Assembly (NCBI RefSeq): GCF_010183535.1
Contig: NC_071333.1
Coordinates: 14,630,587 to 14,694,586 of the forward strand
DNA length: 64,000 bases
Direction: 5' to 3'
Origin: Caenorhabditis remanei
Taxonomy: Eukaryota > Nematoda > Chromadorea > Rhabditida > Rhabditidae
Shown in pieces: positions 23,826 to 37,369 of this stretch (position 1 is its first letter; every line of letters begins with the position of its first letter). Made by a program: the position numbers and the translations under genes. The notes beneath the pieces are model-generated. The model was not told the origin of the DNA. It did not search any database and worked only from the letters and a program-made list of their open reading frames with translations.

Positions 23826-26800
23826 GTTTCTTTTGTTTTTATTGGGTTGGCGATATAAATCTTGAAAATATTTCTAAAATTTTGTTCAGTTATTTTTATT
23901 TCCTACACAATGTAAGAAGGAGAATTTGATATATAATATTGGTTTGGATGAAATTATCGTGTTTGATCTCATATTGCCGTTGTGAGATTCAGTCGTCTAT
24001 AGCTATTTTGAGATCTATTATTATTTTGTAATGTGAACACCCATTAGCAAGAAACCCTATAACGCAGCCATTCATCAATTTAGAGATACTTGATGCTCTT
24101 TTTCTTTGACTAAAGTTTTCCTATATAGATGTTACATCATAACATTTTCAGCTTTCTTGTCTTCCAGTCACTAATATTTTGTGCTTTCCCTCGGAGGAGT
24201 AAGTGAAAGCAATTCATTTTATAAATCGCCAAACAAAACACCCTTGACCAGAAGATTCTAGTTTTCTCACAGTTCAAACATCGTGGATATTATCAAGGAG
24301 GTGTCATTTTTCCATTAAAATGAGAGGATTCAGATTTCATAAAAATGGGACGGTGACTGTTACAAACATCACGCAGAAGCCAACAAAATATTACTTGATT
24401 CAATGAATTTTTGATCAAAAGTCAATTTGACAAGCCGACCAAAAAAGTATGAGAGTTTTGTCTCACTTGAACGCTTTCGTACTTTTTTGCATCTTATTCT
24501 ATTTTGGTTAGTGTAGATAAACTAGAATAGTAACACATTATTATAAAAATTTCTTGAGCACGGCTAATCGTTTTACTGTAGCCGAGAAATTAAATGGTTC
24601 TGGTACGTCTTTAGTTTCAAAAGTAGACATTTTTAAAGTATAGTTGGCTAGGCAGATGTAAAAAACAATTTAATAGCTGTTTTTATTGATTATCTGTTTA
24701 AATTGTAACCACTTTTTGCGATTTTTCCAAATTCTTAATTTCTGAGATCACTCTTGCCGTGAGACATTTGCCTCTGACTCACGACTGAATCTGTAAGTAA
24801 CTTCCTTCCGTGAAATCTGTTCCCTGTCATTTGAAACTTTTTTCCATTCTTGTTGTTTCTCTGGAAGTACATTTTTAGCCTTTCCCTGTCTTCCTAACTA
24901 AATTCCTGTGGTACACTCGAAATTTGAACCCATTCTAGCAGAGGGGCGAATCTGACCCAAAAAGGCAGACAAATCTGTGCGAAGCGTTGGGAATTAATGT
25001 ATTCTTCGGTCCCATGTTTCTATCATATTTCATTCGGTTTTTTCTTTTTTTTCAGCTTGTGTTTTGACTCGCCTTTCTCACCCTTTTTCTTCCTTCCGCC
25101 CCCACTTCTCAATTTATCTGCTCATCGCCTATTTGCGCAGGACGTCCTGGAAAAAAGTCAACAAATCAACGTTTATGTGTGTGCAGTGTAGCACAAAAAG
25201 AGATGCAACCTATGAACTATGTGCTGGAATCCAACAAGCTCAAAGACGAATAAAACATAAAGCCCATAGAACAGTTTTATACATTCGGGAATTTCATCTG
25301 TCTGGAGCTGAGATCCTAAGCAATTGAGATGGCTAATCAAATTTCGAGTTGACGTAATGGAGGAGACTAAGGCATCCGCTTTGGGTGTGTGAATTGTTTA
25401 CTTGAAACATGCACCTCCTGATCAGATCCATTCTCAATTTCTTCACTAGTTTTCTTGTTTTCTTGATGAGACATTTCTTAGAAATTTGAGGAAAAGGCCA
25501 GAGAACTAAACGCATTTATAGCTTCTTTCAGAAATCTCTAAGAAAACATTTGTGGCTTATTTAATTTCGAAAAAGTGAGTATTTTCATAGATCCCATTAG
25601 ACCTTAACATCATATTTATCAACTGGAAATCCGGTGGAGCTATACATTTCTTATTTGCATAAATTCTCTATTTTGGATAACGGAATATACAGTTGGCCTT
25701 TTCAACAAAACTTTAATGCATTCCATAAAGTTAATAAGCGTGCAAAGTTTTAAGTAATCCTTCAGCAACATATAATAGAAGAATTATAACCAGTTTTCTA
25801 AAACAACCAGTTTTCTGTTTTAACTATCACATAACCACCACGTTGTTCCTGTTTCTGATGAGATTGCAGTTTTTGAATTCTTCGCACTTCCTCTAAATTT
25901 ACTCACAGACTAAAGACTATGCACATCCGTGCAGACAACCTCAGCCGATTAGCTTCATTTCTTAACCTCCTACAAAATTTTTCTACCTCCCTTCAGATAT
26001 TGTGTATTTATGTGTTTGTCCTTTTGCACTCCTCTTTTTTTCTCCAGGACGTCATATTGCTAACGAAAGCAATATATCATAAAGCTATGAAACATCCGCT
26101 TCTTTTATGTTATGTTCCTGTGTTTTTTTTTTCTGGAACCCCTATCAAAACCCATTTTACCAGAATGCATACATTTTGAATCGAATTGGTTCTGTCGACG
26201 AAAAAAAAATCTCATCTCATTTTTCCATTTTCCACATTTTTCTTCCAGTTTGACGTTTAAACAAACATTTTCATGAGAGCCATTCAGTTTTTTTTGTTGA
26301 AATGGGCCAACGAGATTGAAACCAGACTGACGTTCGGGTACATCTGGTCTCCAATGATGTTTGATAATACAAAATGAGTGTTAGTACAGTCTGAACTGAT
26401 ATACGTGTTTTGTCGGTACTTAAACCCAAGAGAAATGACGTTAGTTACTCTTTTTTTGTTCTCTCCCAGATTTTTAATCGTTGATCGTTCCAGTTATTAT
26501 GGCTTCGTATTTTGGTTGCAAATCCTTTTTGAAATTCGGAAATTTGAAATTATTGCATTAAAATTTTAAGGATAAAACCGAACTAAAAGTTGCTCAAACA
26601 TTATATTATCTAATGTTGAAATCCTTTGAGCTAATTTTATATAGTTGTTTGATGATAAAAAGTTTATATGGCCTCAGAACACCAATATCCCGAACCCGAA
26701 ACCAAAAATGTTTTCTATTTTTCATTTTTCATACTGTTTTTCAAATACTTCCCATCTTTTCACGTTCGCACTATTCTAAGAACCTCGAATTCTCTAAATG

Positions 26801-28272
26801 CTCTTTTCCTGGCTCACTATCATCATGTTATAAAAACGGATAGAATTCCGAAATCCATTGAATTCGCATGAAGAGTCTATCAACTAGACCCGGAAGTTGA
26901 CCTTTTCCATTCAACTCTTTTTTTAACGTCTGCTGACCAAGAGGTCCTCCTACTTTCCGTTTTCTAATCCTTATCCCCCCGTAAGAACCAAAACCAAAAT
27001 GAAAACCAATTTCGTCCCATCCGCGTTGAAAAAGAACGAAAGAAGAAGATTGGTGTGTATGTAGTGCTGAGATCCTATCGAATAAAGACTGACTGAAAGA
27101 TAAATTATAGTATTCCTGGGTCCCCTTTTTGTGTGTCTCAATTGCTTTTCTTCTTTCTTTTTCATGTTTTCTTCTCCTATTCCCGATTTTCTTCCTTACC
27201 CCCACTCATCCAATTCATCTTGGGGTCTATTTTCTATTCTCTGTTTTTAGACGGGTCTCTTTCAAAACAAAAGAAACTTTTCTAGTAATGAGTAGCTCGG
27301 TTTGTGTGTACAAAGAACAGAAATCCAAAATAGAAATGAGGAGAGAATACCAGTTCCTTGTCATTACATTATTCACTTTAAATGTTTAATTTCCTTATTT
27401 TTCTGGATGTTTTTCAGTCTTAGCGGGTGTATTATTTAACCATTATAAACAGAGTCACTAACCTTTCTTTTTTCCAGCTATTCCGTAGAACGTGAGAGCC
27501 CATAAGTTCTTCTCAATTATCCCCTCAATGTGTTTTAGTTAGTACACAAGCATCATCACACACGTGGATTAATGAAAAAGAGAAACGTGTGCTTTGTTTG
27601 TTTTATTGGTACTACGTGAATGTCTTACGGTAGTTTTGATGATAGTGTTGTGATCCTGCATATTGGCTGATAGATTAAGATTTCTGATTTTCCGTCTTGC
27701 AGAGAATTAAATTAAAATTCAATCGAATCAAAACGTGAAATTGACCGTAATACATTTTTTGTCTCCAGAGAACTCTGTGGCAATCTTCTTGTCACCGGGA
27801 AAATCCTGTAATTTTTATTCTTGTGGTTTTTGGTATTGAATTTGGTGAGGGAACTGCTGTTTGAAATGTTATAGTTAAATCTCAGAAATTAGCGGTATTT
27901 CAGTGACAGCTAATATAATCTTAATAGTTTCCTGACCTATTATGAGCTACTATTTCTATTTCTATAGACCACAGTCTGAACCACTAGATTTCTGAACATC
28001 TAACTTCTCTAGAACCGTGAAATTGACCGTAAACTCTTCTCAATCGTTTTTAGAATCTTGGGTCGATTATCTTGTCACTCGGAGAATCCTATAATTATTT
28101 TTTCCCGTTGTGTTTTTTGGTATCGAAAAAAATTTTGTCATGCTTTGCGAAGCGTTGTTGTAGATATTCGTAATTCTTGGTTTTTTCAGTTTCTTTTTTT
28201 ATCATACCTTTCCGCCACATGATTCTCAACTATAGTTTTATCAGTGATCCGTTAACGTACTTGTTTGTTTCA
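23826..28272. other. intergenic, upstream of the NPR-type receptor gene
   Basis: Pyrimidine-rich and AT-rich sequence without any exon chain I can support. Open frames near 25000-25330, 26378-26870 and 26828-27205 are short, lack splice logic and have no family resemblance. The right-hand part, including the duplicated block at 27.7-28.1 kb, is the likely promoter of the receptor gene. Its first coding exon follows a splice acceptor (GTTTCAG, ending 28273) that could be used for trans-splicing. Confidence 0.4.
27734..28137. repeat. diverged tandem duplication of ~120 bp, spaced ~280 bp
   Basis: The sequence CGTGAAATTGACCGTAA, about 45 nt of weaker similarity, then CTTGTCAC.GG.(A)AATCCT and TTTTTGGTAT(T/C)GAA, appears at 27734-27850 and again at 28018-28137. 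The second copy ends about 140 bp before the first coding exon of the receptor gene. This may be a duplicated regulatory module or an old mobile fragment. Confidence 0.6.
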
Positions 28273-28280
28273 GAGTGAAT

Positions 28281-31200
28281 ATGAATCACTCAAGCGACTT
28301 CAACTCTACTGACGCTGCGGAAGCACTCATCAACGATACTTAGTAAGTTAATGTGACCTCTCTGAAAAGTGATATCGTTTTCCGGATACACATGTCCTCC
28401 TAATGAGCGTATGATTTATGTGCACATTGGATGAGCAGCACAAACTAGAGACATGACAAATTGGGTGCAAAAAAAGATGCAAAAATTGTTGATGTACTTG
28501 CGTTCTGTTTAGAAATGCATGATGTGTGACGCGTTGAGAGTTCAGAGTTGAAAACTGCTGATTTTTGAAAATTGAAACGTTTTGATGTTTCATGGCTCTG
28601 AAAATTGCGTATTTCAGATTGATTCTATATGCAGAAAGTATTAAAGTTGCAGAAGTCACTTTCTCGTTGAATACTTCATGAAAGAGCTACTATGCAGATC
28701 TACCAAGTTGTTTTTTTCAAGAATTCTTGTTCTTTCATGTCTTCATTCTTGCACCTCGGGACCCTCTTATTGTTGCTTATTGGAGAATATTTAAAAAGAG
28801 TTCTTATCACGTGGAGGACTCTGCTCGACAAAACAAAACAGGAAATATTCTGAAGAGCTCTTCATTCTGTACAACATTGCGTCAAGTAACACGCATGATT
28901 TTCAATCATTCGTGTTTCTTCCTTTTTTGATTGAAGAGTATTCCTTATAACGAAAAACTCTTTTAAAAAGTTCATTTTCAAAATAAGATTATCCGGGTAG
29001 AGAAAATCAAAAATCTTAAAAATTGTTCCAAAATTTCCTTCTATAAATTTTATTTGGTGTAATACTTTTTCCTGATCATCAGAACTGAACACCATGTTCA
29101 CGGAAGCCAAACTCAATCAGAGAAAAAGAATCCCTGGGTTTTCAGAGGAAAAAAAACAACAAACACAGAACGTTATGCAAATTCTAACCAAAAAAGTACA
29201 CTTTCAAACACAATATTGGCAGAATGCTCACTGTGTACGTTGGCTATGAGAATATTTAGAAAATCGCAGTATTTTCGAAGAGTCAATTGACTTTTCCATT
29301 TTCTCACACTTGAGACATCTGAAGCTATTTATATATCGTTCTTATTTTGTTCTAAATTCATTTTCTATTATTTCAAAAGTTATCTGATCTCTGAAGAAGT
29401 GAAATTCCTTGTACTTTGTTTCTACCTAAAAAGTTCACTGCGTAGGCAAACGTTTTTTTGAAGTTGTATTTGTTTAACGAAACAATTTTTTATGTACAAA
29501 AACTTTCAATAAACCCTCAGGAAATAATGCACTCATTTTTTTTCGTGTTTTTCTCTGTCTGGACAAAATTTTGTGCTTTAAGCTTTTTGAAGCGGATATC
29601 AATCTTAAAAAAATTCTGTATAATAAGGTTGAGTCTATATAAAGTGTAGCTGTTAAAGAACCTGCACTTCAAAAAAAAGTTGTTATAAATAGTTGAGGTT
29701 TAGTAATTTGTTCACTGTGAACTCCCAAAATAAAAATAAAAATTCGATGCCTGAACCTCTATTCATTTTTCAATGGAATTCACCTCTTCTTCAACACTTT
29801 TTCTTTTTTTTTTGAATGAAAAAGAAACACTTTGCTCTTTCGTCAACCTTTACAACAATTCTCTATGTAGCGAAGGTTGACGCCTATTCGCTCCGAACAT
29901 TTTGTTATTTTCTTCCTCTTCATTTTTTTCGTCTACACATTTGTTCTTTACATCTCTTTAGCAAAAGATATGAGGGGTATAAAGCATAAAACACTTGAGA
30001 ACACTGTCTTTTGTGACTAACCTTGTCCCTTAACCGATCCAAACTCACAACTCGACCAACAGCTGAGCTGAGCAGACGCCAACTTGAAATGACAGAAAAA
30101 AAACGAGTTGAACAAAGAGAAATTGTATTATTTTCACCCTGCGAACCACACAGAACGAATCACTTTCCGTCTGAAAGTGAAGCAACAAAGTCCAGCTGAA
30201 ATTCCTCGTTTACTTCTAAAAATCCGTCAAACTTTGCGGAGTCTGTGTGTAGTTCTCTCGACCGTTTTTTCTTCTTTGTTCATTTTGTGCTTTCCCTTCC
30301 TCTCTCTTAGCGGAGTGATTTCTGTATTGTTGGAAGTGGTGGCGAGTGCAAGAACAAGAAAAAAGAAATTCGACACATGTTCACTTATTTATTTGTCGGT
30401 GAACTGTCAAACCGTAAACTGTACACTTTTGTCGATGATCAGTCATAATGACCAAAAATCTTGTCCACCCACTTCTCGAGGAAGGGTATTCAAAAAGGCG
30501 CGATTTTCATGACAAACTGAAACATGCGAACTTGTGCAAGATTCATAAGATTTTAAATTTTTTTTGAATTTTTTGACCGCGGAAAACTTTGGAAGTTCCT
30601 GGAAGGTGAGGTATTTCTATTTTTCTATTTTCCATTTTTGAATACTTCAATCTTTGACTTTTATGAAATTTTAAAACTAGAAAACTAGGAAGGGTAAAAA
30701 AGTGCAGTCTTTCTGGAATATGCTAATTCCCACCACAACTAGTAAAAAGCTAAACAACACTGAATGAGAGATATTATTTTTTATTTTTAGTCACCAATCT
30801 AACTCTTCTCTTTAGTGTTCATTTTTGTAAATAACTATTCTCGGATACATATACATATTATTGGTTGGCTCAAGCACAAATGAATATCCAAATCTTCTCT
30901 TCTTTCCTTTTTTCTTTTGTTTTTCATTTTATCCTTTCACTCGTTTTCTATGGTCCAGTTACTTCATGCTAGTGTTTTTCTTTTTCAGCCGGTTTGTTTC
31001 GTTCGTTAAATTTGATTTGTCTCAAGATTTTCTCTTTTTTTCTATATACCTTTCTCTCAAGACGCTTAGTAAGGAGTATAAAAAATAGAAAAATAGAGGA
31101 AAATCTCTACCGATATCCTGTTTACCTCTCACTTCTCGAAGTGCGTTCCCCCCTTCGGAAACGTGGTGCGTTGCTCCAGAAAGCGTTCAAAATATGGTTC

Positions 31201-34200
31201 CTTTCTCACTTTTTTCATTCCACTATTCTATTTTTTACTTTTTCCTCTCATTCTCGAAACTTTTCCTACTTGCTTTTTCCACTGGCCGCACAAACTCACT
31301 ATGCTTATTTTTAATTCACGATTTGAGTAGTTAGAACAAAAAAGATCAACGTACTCTACTTTGTCTTCACTGTTGCTGCAGACGCTCCATTTGTACCTAC
31401 TTTTGGTATGTAGGTGGAATTGTTAAAGCTTATTCATGTTTTCCTGTTTTTTTTTCACAGTCAGTTCCTCGGAATGATATTTCATATGAAGAACATTTCT
31501 GGAAATCAGATATTTATCTTAATACTAGAAATCCGATCAGTATCCCTATAAACAAGTCTTGACATTATCTGTTTGGATCACATTGAAAGCGTAATTGGAT
31601 ATAAATGGATAGAAGTGAATTACTCACATGATGTTGAGACCGGAACAATGAGATAAGCTTGACTCATTGAAAAGTGCATTGCCTTTCCGGCTAGAAATTG
31701 ATTTCCCAACAGTTTTTATTTGACATCAAGCGCTGGGACACCTCCGCTTTGATGATAATGAATCACTTCACAGTCTAGAATTCTATTATTTTAATGGCTT
31801 CTTTTGAGAATGAAACCTACCATATATGTACTTGCAATCCCTTTATCCCTTTCTTTTCCTGAATTCAGATATCTAACCAAACGCAAAGATCATAGCTATC
31901 TCAAGTGTTTTCTTAGGCTTTCAAATGTGGTTAGAAGGTTATAAATTTTCAAATTTGTCATTCTGTTTTCTTTTCTCACTGAAGGAGACAACTTTTTCTC
32001 TGAAATTTTCAGACCTAAAATAAAGATCCTACCAGAGTGGTTTTTCTTCTTGAAAACACTAAACGTGAGAAGTAGTCATTTTTCAAGTTCTGCATATAGA
32101 ATTCGAGAATAAAAAGTAGATACGCAATGAGTTTTTTTTGTGTTCACATAGTGGAAACATTCATTACTCACTTCTTTTCTTTTATTTCCCTTTCGGAGAA
32201 CGAGATTTGAAAATGTGTTAGTCTCTGGAAATTGAATATTTCGTTTTATTTTTTGCCTTGAATGTGATTCTTAGATGAAATTCAAGATTTCATCGCTCAT
32301 TCATTTTACTTCTTCTTTCTCTTCTTGTTTTCCATCTTAGAGCTAATTTACTGTCATTCAAGAAGTATTCTGTTTTTGGCTCTGACCCGAAAAAGTGCGT
32401 CAAGGCTTATTCTGGAAGAGAAAATTGGAAAGAAGCACTCCGTTTGTTATTTCGTTTTTAAATTGCCATCTGAAAACGCACTTTTTATATTGGCCGTCTA
32501 CATTTGAATTTTCAGCCAATTCAATATGAATTTTGAAAGGACAAGCAACTTTTTGGAGCAAAACCCCATGCTTTTTGAATTCTTGCAGCAAAACACACTT
32601 CCAACCAATTGACCTTTTTTGACTTGTCTGGAACAGTTTTCAAAGAATTTTCATTCATTGGAAAACTGCAAAAAACTCGATGTGATGCAGTATTTCTAAG
32701 AAGAAATTTATTAGTTTTCCTTCCTGAAAAAATGAAAACATGCTTTCAGAATTGAACGGGATAAAATGAAATTAAGAATATATAGCCGGTCAGTTTACAA
32801 ATTATTTACCATAATTTTGTTTTCCGTTTGTCCTGTTTCAAGAAAGGTCTTATTGATTCTTAAAATCAGGCTTTCCGGCTAATTATGAACAGGAAAGGTT
32901 GACAAATATTTTAAATCATGAAACTGAAATAAAAACGTTTTCAGCATAATAGGGCGTAGGAGTTGGGAAAAAAAAGAAGTTTGTGTTTTGAAAAGCCGAA
33001 AAAAGACCATCAAATACTAATTGGTGTGAACTTGAGGGTCTTGGACTTCCACTCTCATCAACATGTTTTTCATTTTCTGTTCCATTTTCACTTTTCCAAC
33101 TATTTTTGTAAAATTCAAGAAGTTTCTGAAATATATTTTATAAACACGGAGCTCTTATACAGGGACAATAAACACAACAGGAGTGCTACCAAGTTACTGA
33201 CTATTCTATGATATAAGACATTTCTAGGATTTTCTAGTTTTTAAACTAGAAATCTGAGTTACCAACCCACTCTGTTTTTTGATGCGATTCTTTGACCCAA
33301 GACTAAACTTTCTTCAAACAATGAGGTATTTTCGGATGAGCGAGTTCTCCTGTTTCCAAAGAGTTACTCTTCTCCACCCTCTCTTTTTGATTGAATCCAA
33401 TCTTTTTATTCAATAGGTTTCTCAAAATTTTTGCTATTTTAATATCCACTGTGACATCATGTCTGCCTGAACATTTTTTTGAGTGAGTGACAAAGGAGTT
33501 TCGAAAAGTTGAAACTTTTTGTTTCTTGTTCTACTTTTTACGCCTTTCATGTTTTGATCTTTGCGTTTCAGGACTCTCTCTTATTCAACAAGTTTTTTGT
33601 TTCTGTGAGTTCTCATTAATATAATTAAAACTTAATAATTATGTCTGGCTGATGTCACTTAAAAAGTTCATTTGTTACTATTATATGTGTTCTTTTTTTG
33701 GAATATAAGTTAGAAGAGTTATTAAAAATTTGATATCAAATGATCCAATTATAAAAAAGCCGGAAGTTTTGGTTCATAAGGAACACCATTTCCTGCGGTT
33801 AAGTCAAATGGTGGAGAGAAATTTTGATGGCACTTCCTGGTGGCAATTTCACGGCAAAGATAATAAATTAGAATCTGAACAGTGATCAAGAAAGTTCACA
33901 ATGTTTTGCAATTAACGTTATCTGAATACGCCTTCGACTATTAATCATAGAAGTGTGTTCCATAAAACCTTTTCAATTTTTCCCCGTCATTTACTTGTTC
34001 GTGTCTTCTTTTGGACCGCCTCCAAAAAATTGAAGGAGAAAAGACGAATGTGAAGAAAAAAATTACGTCCCCGCCCATTTGGTGCTCTTCTCCTCTTTTA
34101 CTATTTTTCTCCTATTCTCGTTTCTTTTTGTTTCTCTGCAGTGGAATTTCAGACCTCATCTCTAGTTTTCTTGTAATTGTTCTGTTTTCCACAAGAATCA

Positions 34201-37200
34201 GTAATGTTCGTTTTTTTCTATTTCTTTTTTCCTATTGACGGGAGGCCAAAGGGCAGTTGTTTGGTTTTGTGTGGTTCCCACACAGGTCTTTGTCATTTTT
34301 GAAATAAATTTATGAGCTTTTATATGTAAGTGACATCATTCTTTTTTGAAGTGTTAAAAACATACTCCTGCGTTTTTGAACACTGAGAAGATGCATGTAA
34401 CATTATTACCTCACTTCCTTCCCGCTTGTCTATTTCCAGATTTAAAAATGTTTGCAAATGACATAAAGGTCAATAACTTAATCAAACTCCATCCCACACT
34501 CCCATGTACTGTACTGTTATAACGAAAAAATATTCAAAACACCAACTGTTCCAATTTCAGCTCGGATCCCACAATGTCACCTTCAAATCACTGTATCGAC
34601 ATCCGCGCCTTCTTGTGGCAGACAAAACATGACTTGACTCTCCATCCAGTCCCAATTGCAATTCTGGCAACAATCTACACATTTATCGTTGTGTGAGTTT
34701 CATATGTGTGATGAAATTGAATACGAGTGCTCTTAGAGCATTTCCCTCTGAAACAATGAATACGAAGATCTATGTCATCATGTGGGGTGTGGAAGACCTC
34801 ACTCTGTATTCAATGTCAACATAACATTGCTCATTCATCGAGTAGCCGACCACCAATTGTTCGGTATTCTATTAGGATCCATTTGGGTGTTTCACGAGTT
34901 CCTCGAAAATTTTTTTTTGAAGAATTGAATTAACTTAACAGTAGGTCTTGAGAGAGGAGATAACTTAATTATGAAAGAAAGGGTTGCTGCCAGATGAGTA
35001 ACTCAAGCAGCCAGTGTTCCCGGTGTTTGATGCTCATAGTGAAAACGAAATGAGTGTCGTCGTGAGCCTTAGACAGACAAAGTTTGATGGCTATTAAAAA
35101 ATAAAGGAAGGAAATTTTGAACTATGTTTACTTTTCATTGAATATTTCAAAGTGCTCAATGAAACTTCTAGATACCAAAATCAATTCCTAAAAAGTTGAT
35201 TTTTTTTCCGATTGAGTCCTATCCAAGAGATACATGCTTAGCGATTATACCATTATTGTTTCTAACAAAGCCATCAGACATAAATGACTCTATCGGACGT
35301 AAAGTGTAATGTCAGACGACTACGAAATCCAATTAGTCCAACGAGACGTAACTCTAGAAGCTATACTCTTAATGTTTGTTTTTGCTCAATTGGTTTTCCG
35401 GAAACAGAGGCGAGGTCAAACGGAAAACCGAATTTTCAAATTTTCCGGTCGGTTTTTGGCAGAGGATCATAGATGAGAGATGAGTGGAAGATCTCTTGAA
35501 AAAAAGATTCCAAGTGTTTTTTTCAGAGCGTTTTAAGGCTTTCTGAAGGAGTTTTGAAAGAAAACATGAGAACGTCTAGAAGAACAAATAAAGAAGCGTT
35601 GTTTTTTTTCAGAATTGGATGTACTGGTAATCTGTTGGTGGTCATTTCGGTATATCAGTTCAAAGCACTACAATCTGTACGGAATATGTTTATTGTGTCG
35701 TTGTCAGTGTCAGATTTATGTGTTGCAATTGTCAGTGGTTCTGTCACACCGATAACTGCATTTGCGAAAGTTTGGTTGTTCGGGTCAAATCTATGTTTCT
35801 TACTCCCATTATTACAGGTAACGAATTATATATTTTTTGAATTTTCAAACCAAAGATTTTTCAGGGAATCACACTAAGTTTCTCTACGTTGACCCTTACT
35901 GCAATTGCCATTGACAGATATATACTTATTTGTCATCCAACAAGAGAGTGAGGAATTAATTGAAATATAGTCAAATAATCGTGACATTTTAATTTTCAGG
36001 CCGATAAGAAGAGAGCGAGCATTCAAAATGATTCTTCTTATTATTTCTGTGTCCACTTTACTATCATTCCCATTGTTCTTGAAACAGGAGCTTGTGGAAT
36101 ATCGTAACTTTTGTGGACAGTATTGTACGGAGAACTGGGGAGCCGATACGTATTTGAGGAGTCTTTATGGTTTGTACAATAGAAGGTGTTATTTTGTTTT
36201 ACTACAGTATTTTTCAGGCACTTCTGTGCTCGCTATTCAATTTGGGATTCCTCTTATCACTATCACATTTTGCTACGCATCCATTTCTATCAAACTCCGA
36301 CGTGGCGTCTTCGTCAGAGGAAGCCAAAAAGAGCTGATGTCGGAAGCACGTCGTCAGCTCACACAACGGCGTCTCCGAACGAATCGAATGCTTATCATAA
36401 TGGTTAGTCACATGCTTCTCTGCAGACCAATAAATTTAAGGAGGGTTTTCCATAAAATGTCTGGCAATAACATTTTTTAAATTGGAAATAAAAATGGGGA
36501 AAATTTATAATCTGACGCAGTGAGAGTTGGAATAAAAAATATGTGATTATATTAATCTGATATTTTTTACAGACTGTCACATTTGCGTTATCATGGTTGC
36601 CAGCTGTCGGGTTCAACGTCCTCAGGGACTACTCTGCACTTCCAGGAATAATTGCTGACCAGGATTATCTGTTTGGAATAATTTTCCACTGCATTTCAAT
36701 GACGTGAGTTACAGTTTTCCAACTCGGAAATTGTGTTTTGCTCTCGAGGGTTCAAAGGAGCTAAAAGTCATTTCAAGTAGCAAAAAATATGCAATTGTTG
36801 AATGAGTAGAATGATCAAAAAGATGAGAAGTTGTTGATGAATTTTGAATGACTGAGCAGATGACAAGGGCACTACATACAAGACAAAATAATGAAAGACA
36901 GAATATCAATTTCTTTTCACGGTGTACACGAGCAATTTTCTAGGTCAACTGTTGTGAACCCATTCCTCTACGGTTACTGTAACGAACACTTCCGAGCGGC
37001 TTTTGTGGCATTGTTGGATTCGACGAAAGCTGCCTGTGGAATGAAACGAGTGAGTCCGGTACGATTATCTGATGAAATAAAACATCTGAATATAAATTAA
37101 CAATGTTAGTATTGGTTCATTTCAGAGCAATAACCCAGCCTGCTCTCAATTGCTCAGTAATCACTTTGAGAGCACGACGAGACGGTCAGTGACCACAGTG

Positions 37201-37215
37201 CCCAGTTCAATTTAA
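28281..37215 (+). CDS. neuropeptide Y/NPR-type peptide GPCR
   Basis: Nine exons, 28281-28342, 34561-34692, 35613-35817, 35865-35947, 36000-36169, 36218-36402, 36573-36703, 36944-37049 and 37126-37215, join in phase to 387 residues. The N-terminus has NHSS, NST and NDT glycosylation sites. TM1 has IGCTGNLLVVISVYQF; TM2 has NMFIVSLSVSDLCVAIVSG; TM3 ends AIDRYILICHPT (the class A DRY motif); TM5 has VLAIQFGIPLITITFCY; TM6 has TVTFALSWLPAVGFNVL; TM7 is VNPFLYGYCNEHFR (NPxxY type). ICL3 is rich in arginine (RRQLTQRRLRTNRM). This is typical of the worm NPR family related to NPY/NPF receptors; I cannot say which npr paralogue. It is likely a neuronal receptor for RFamide-type peptides (family knowledge). 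Intron 1 is 6.2 kb. A 48-nt intron (36170-36217) is frame-preserving. Confidence 0.88.
28343..34560 (+). other. 6.2 kb first intron of the NPR-type receptor gene
   Basis: This intron is large for Caenorhabditis and separates a 20-codon first exon from the rest. It contains only short chance open frames and pyrimidine-rich tracts. Such introns in worm neuronal genes often hold enhancers or alternative first exons. I see no second start exon with a matching phase, but could have missed one. Confidence 0.5.
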
Positions 37216-37369
37216 ATACGGAATACAATTTCTACAATGTGTCGACATGTTGTGATGAATAATGTTACTTGTACATCAAAAACAAAAGTGCCACCTACCA
37301 TTGCTCTGTAAAAAACAGAAAAGTGCTTCAAGCTAGTCTTTATTTGGGTATTGACGCTTTTTTTCTGCT

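Noticed and set aside
32830..32845. CTGTTTCA motif resembling the upstream signal of Caenorhabditis 21U-RNA genes
   Set aside because: A single copy in a long intron without a cluster. The 8-mer is expected by chance at this frequency.
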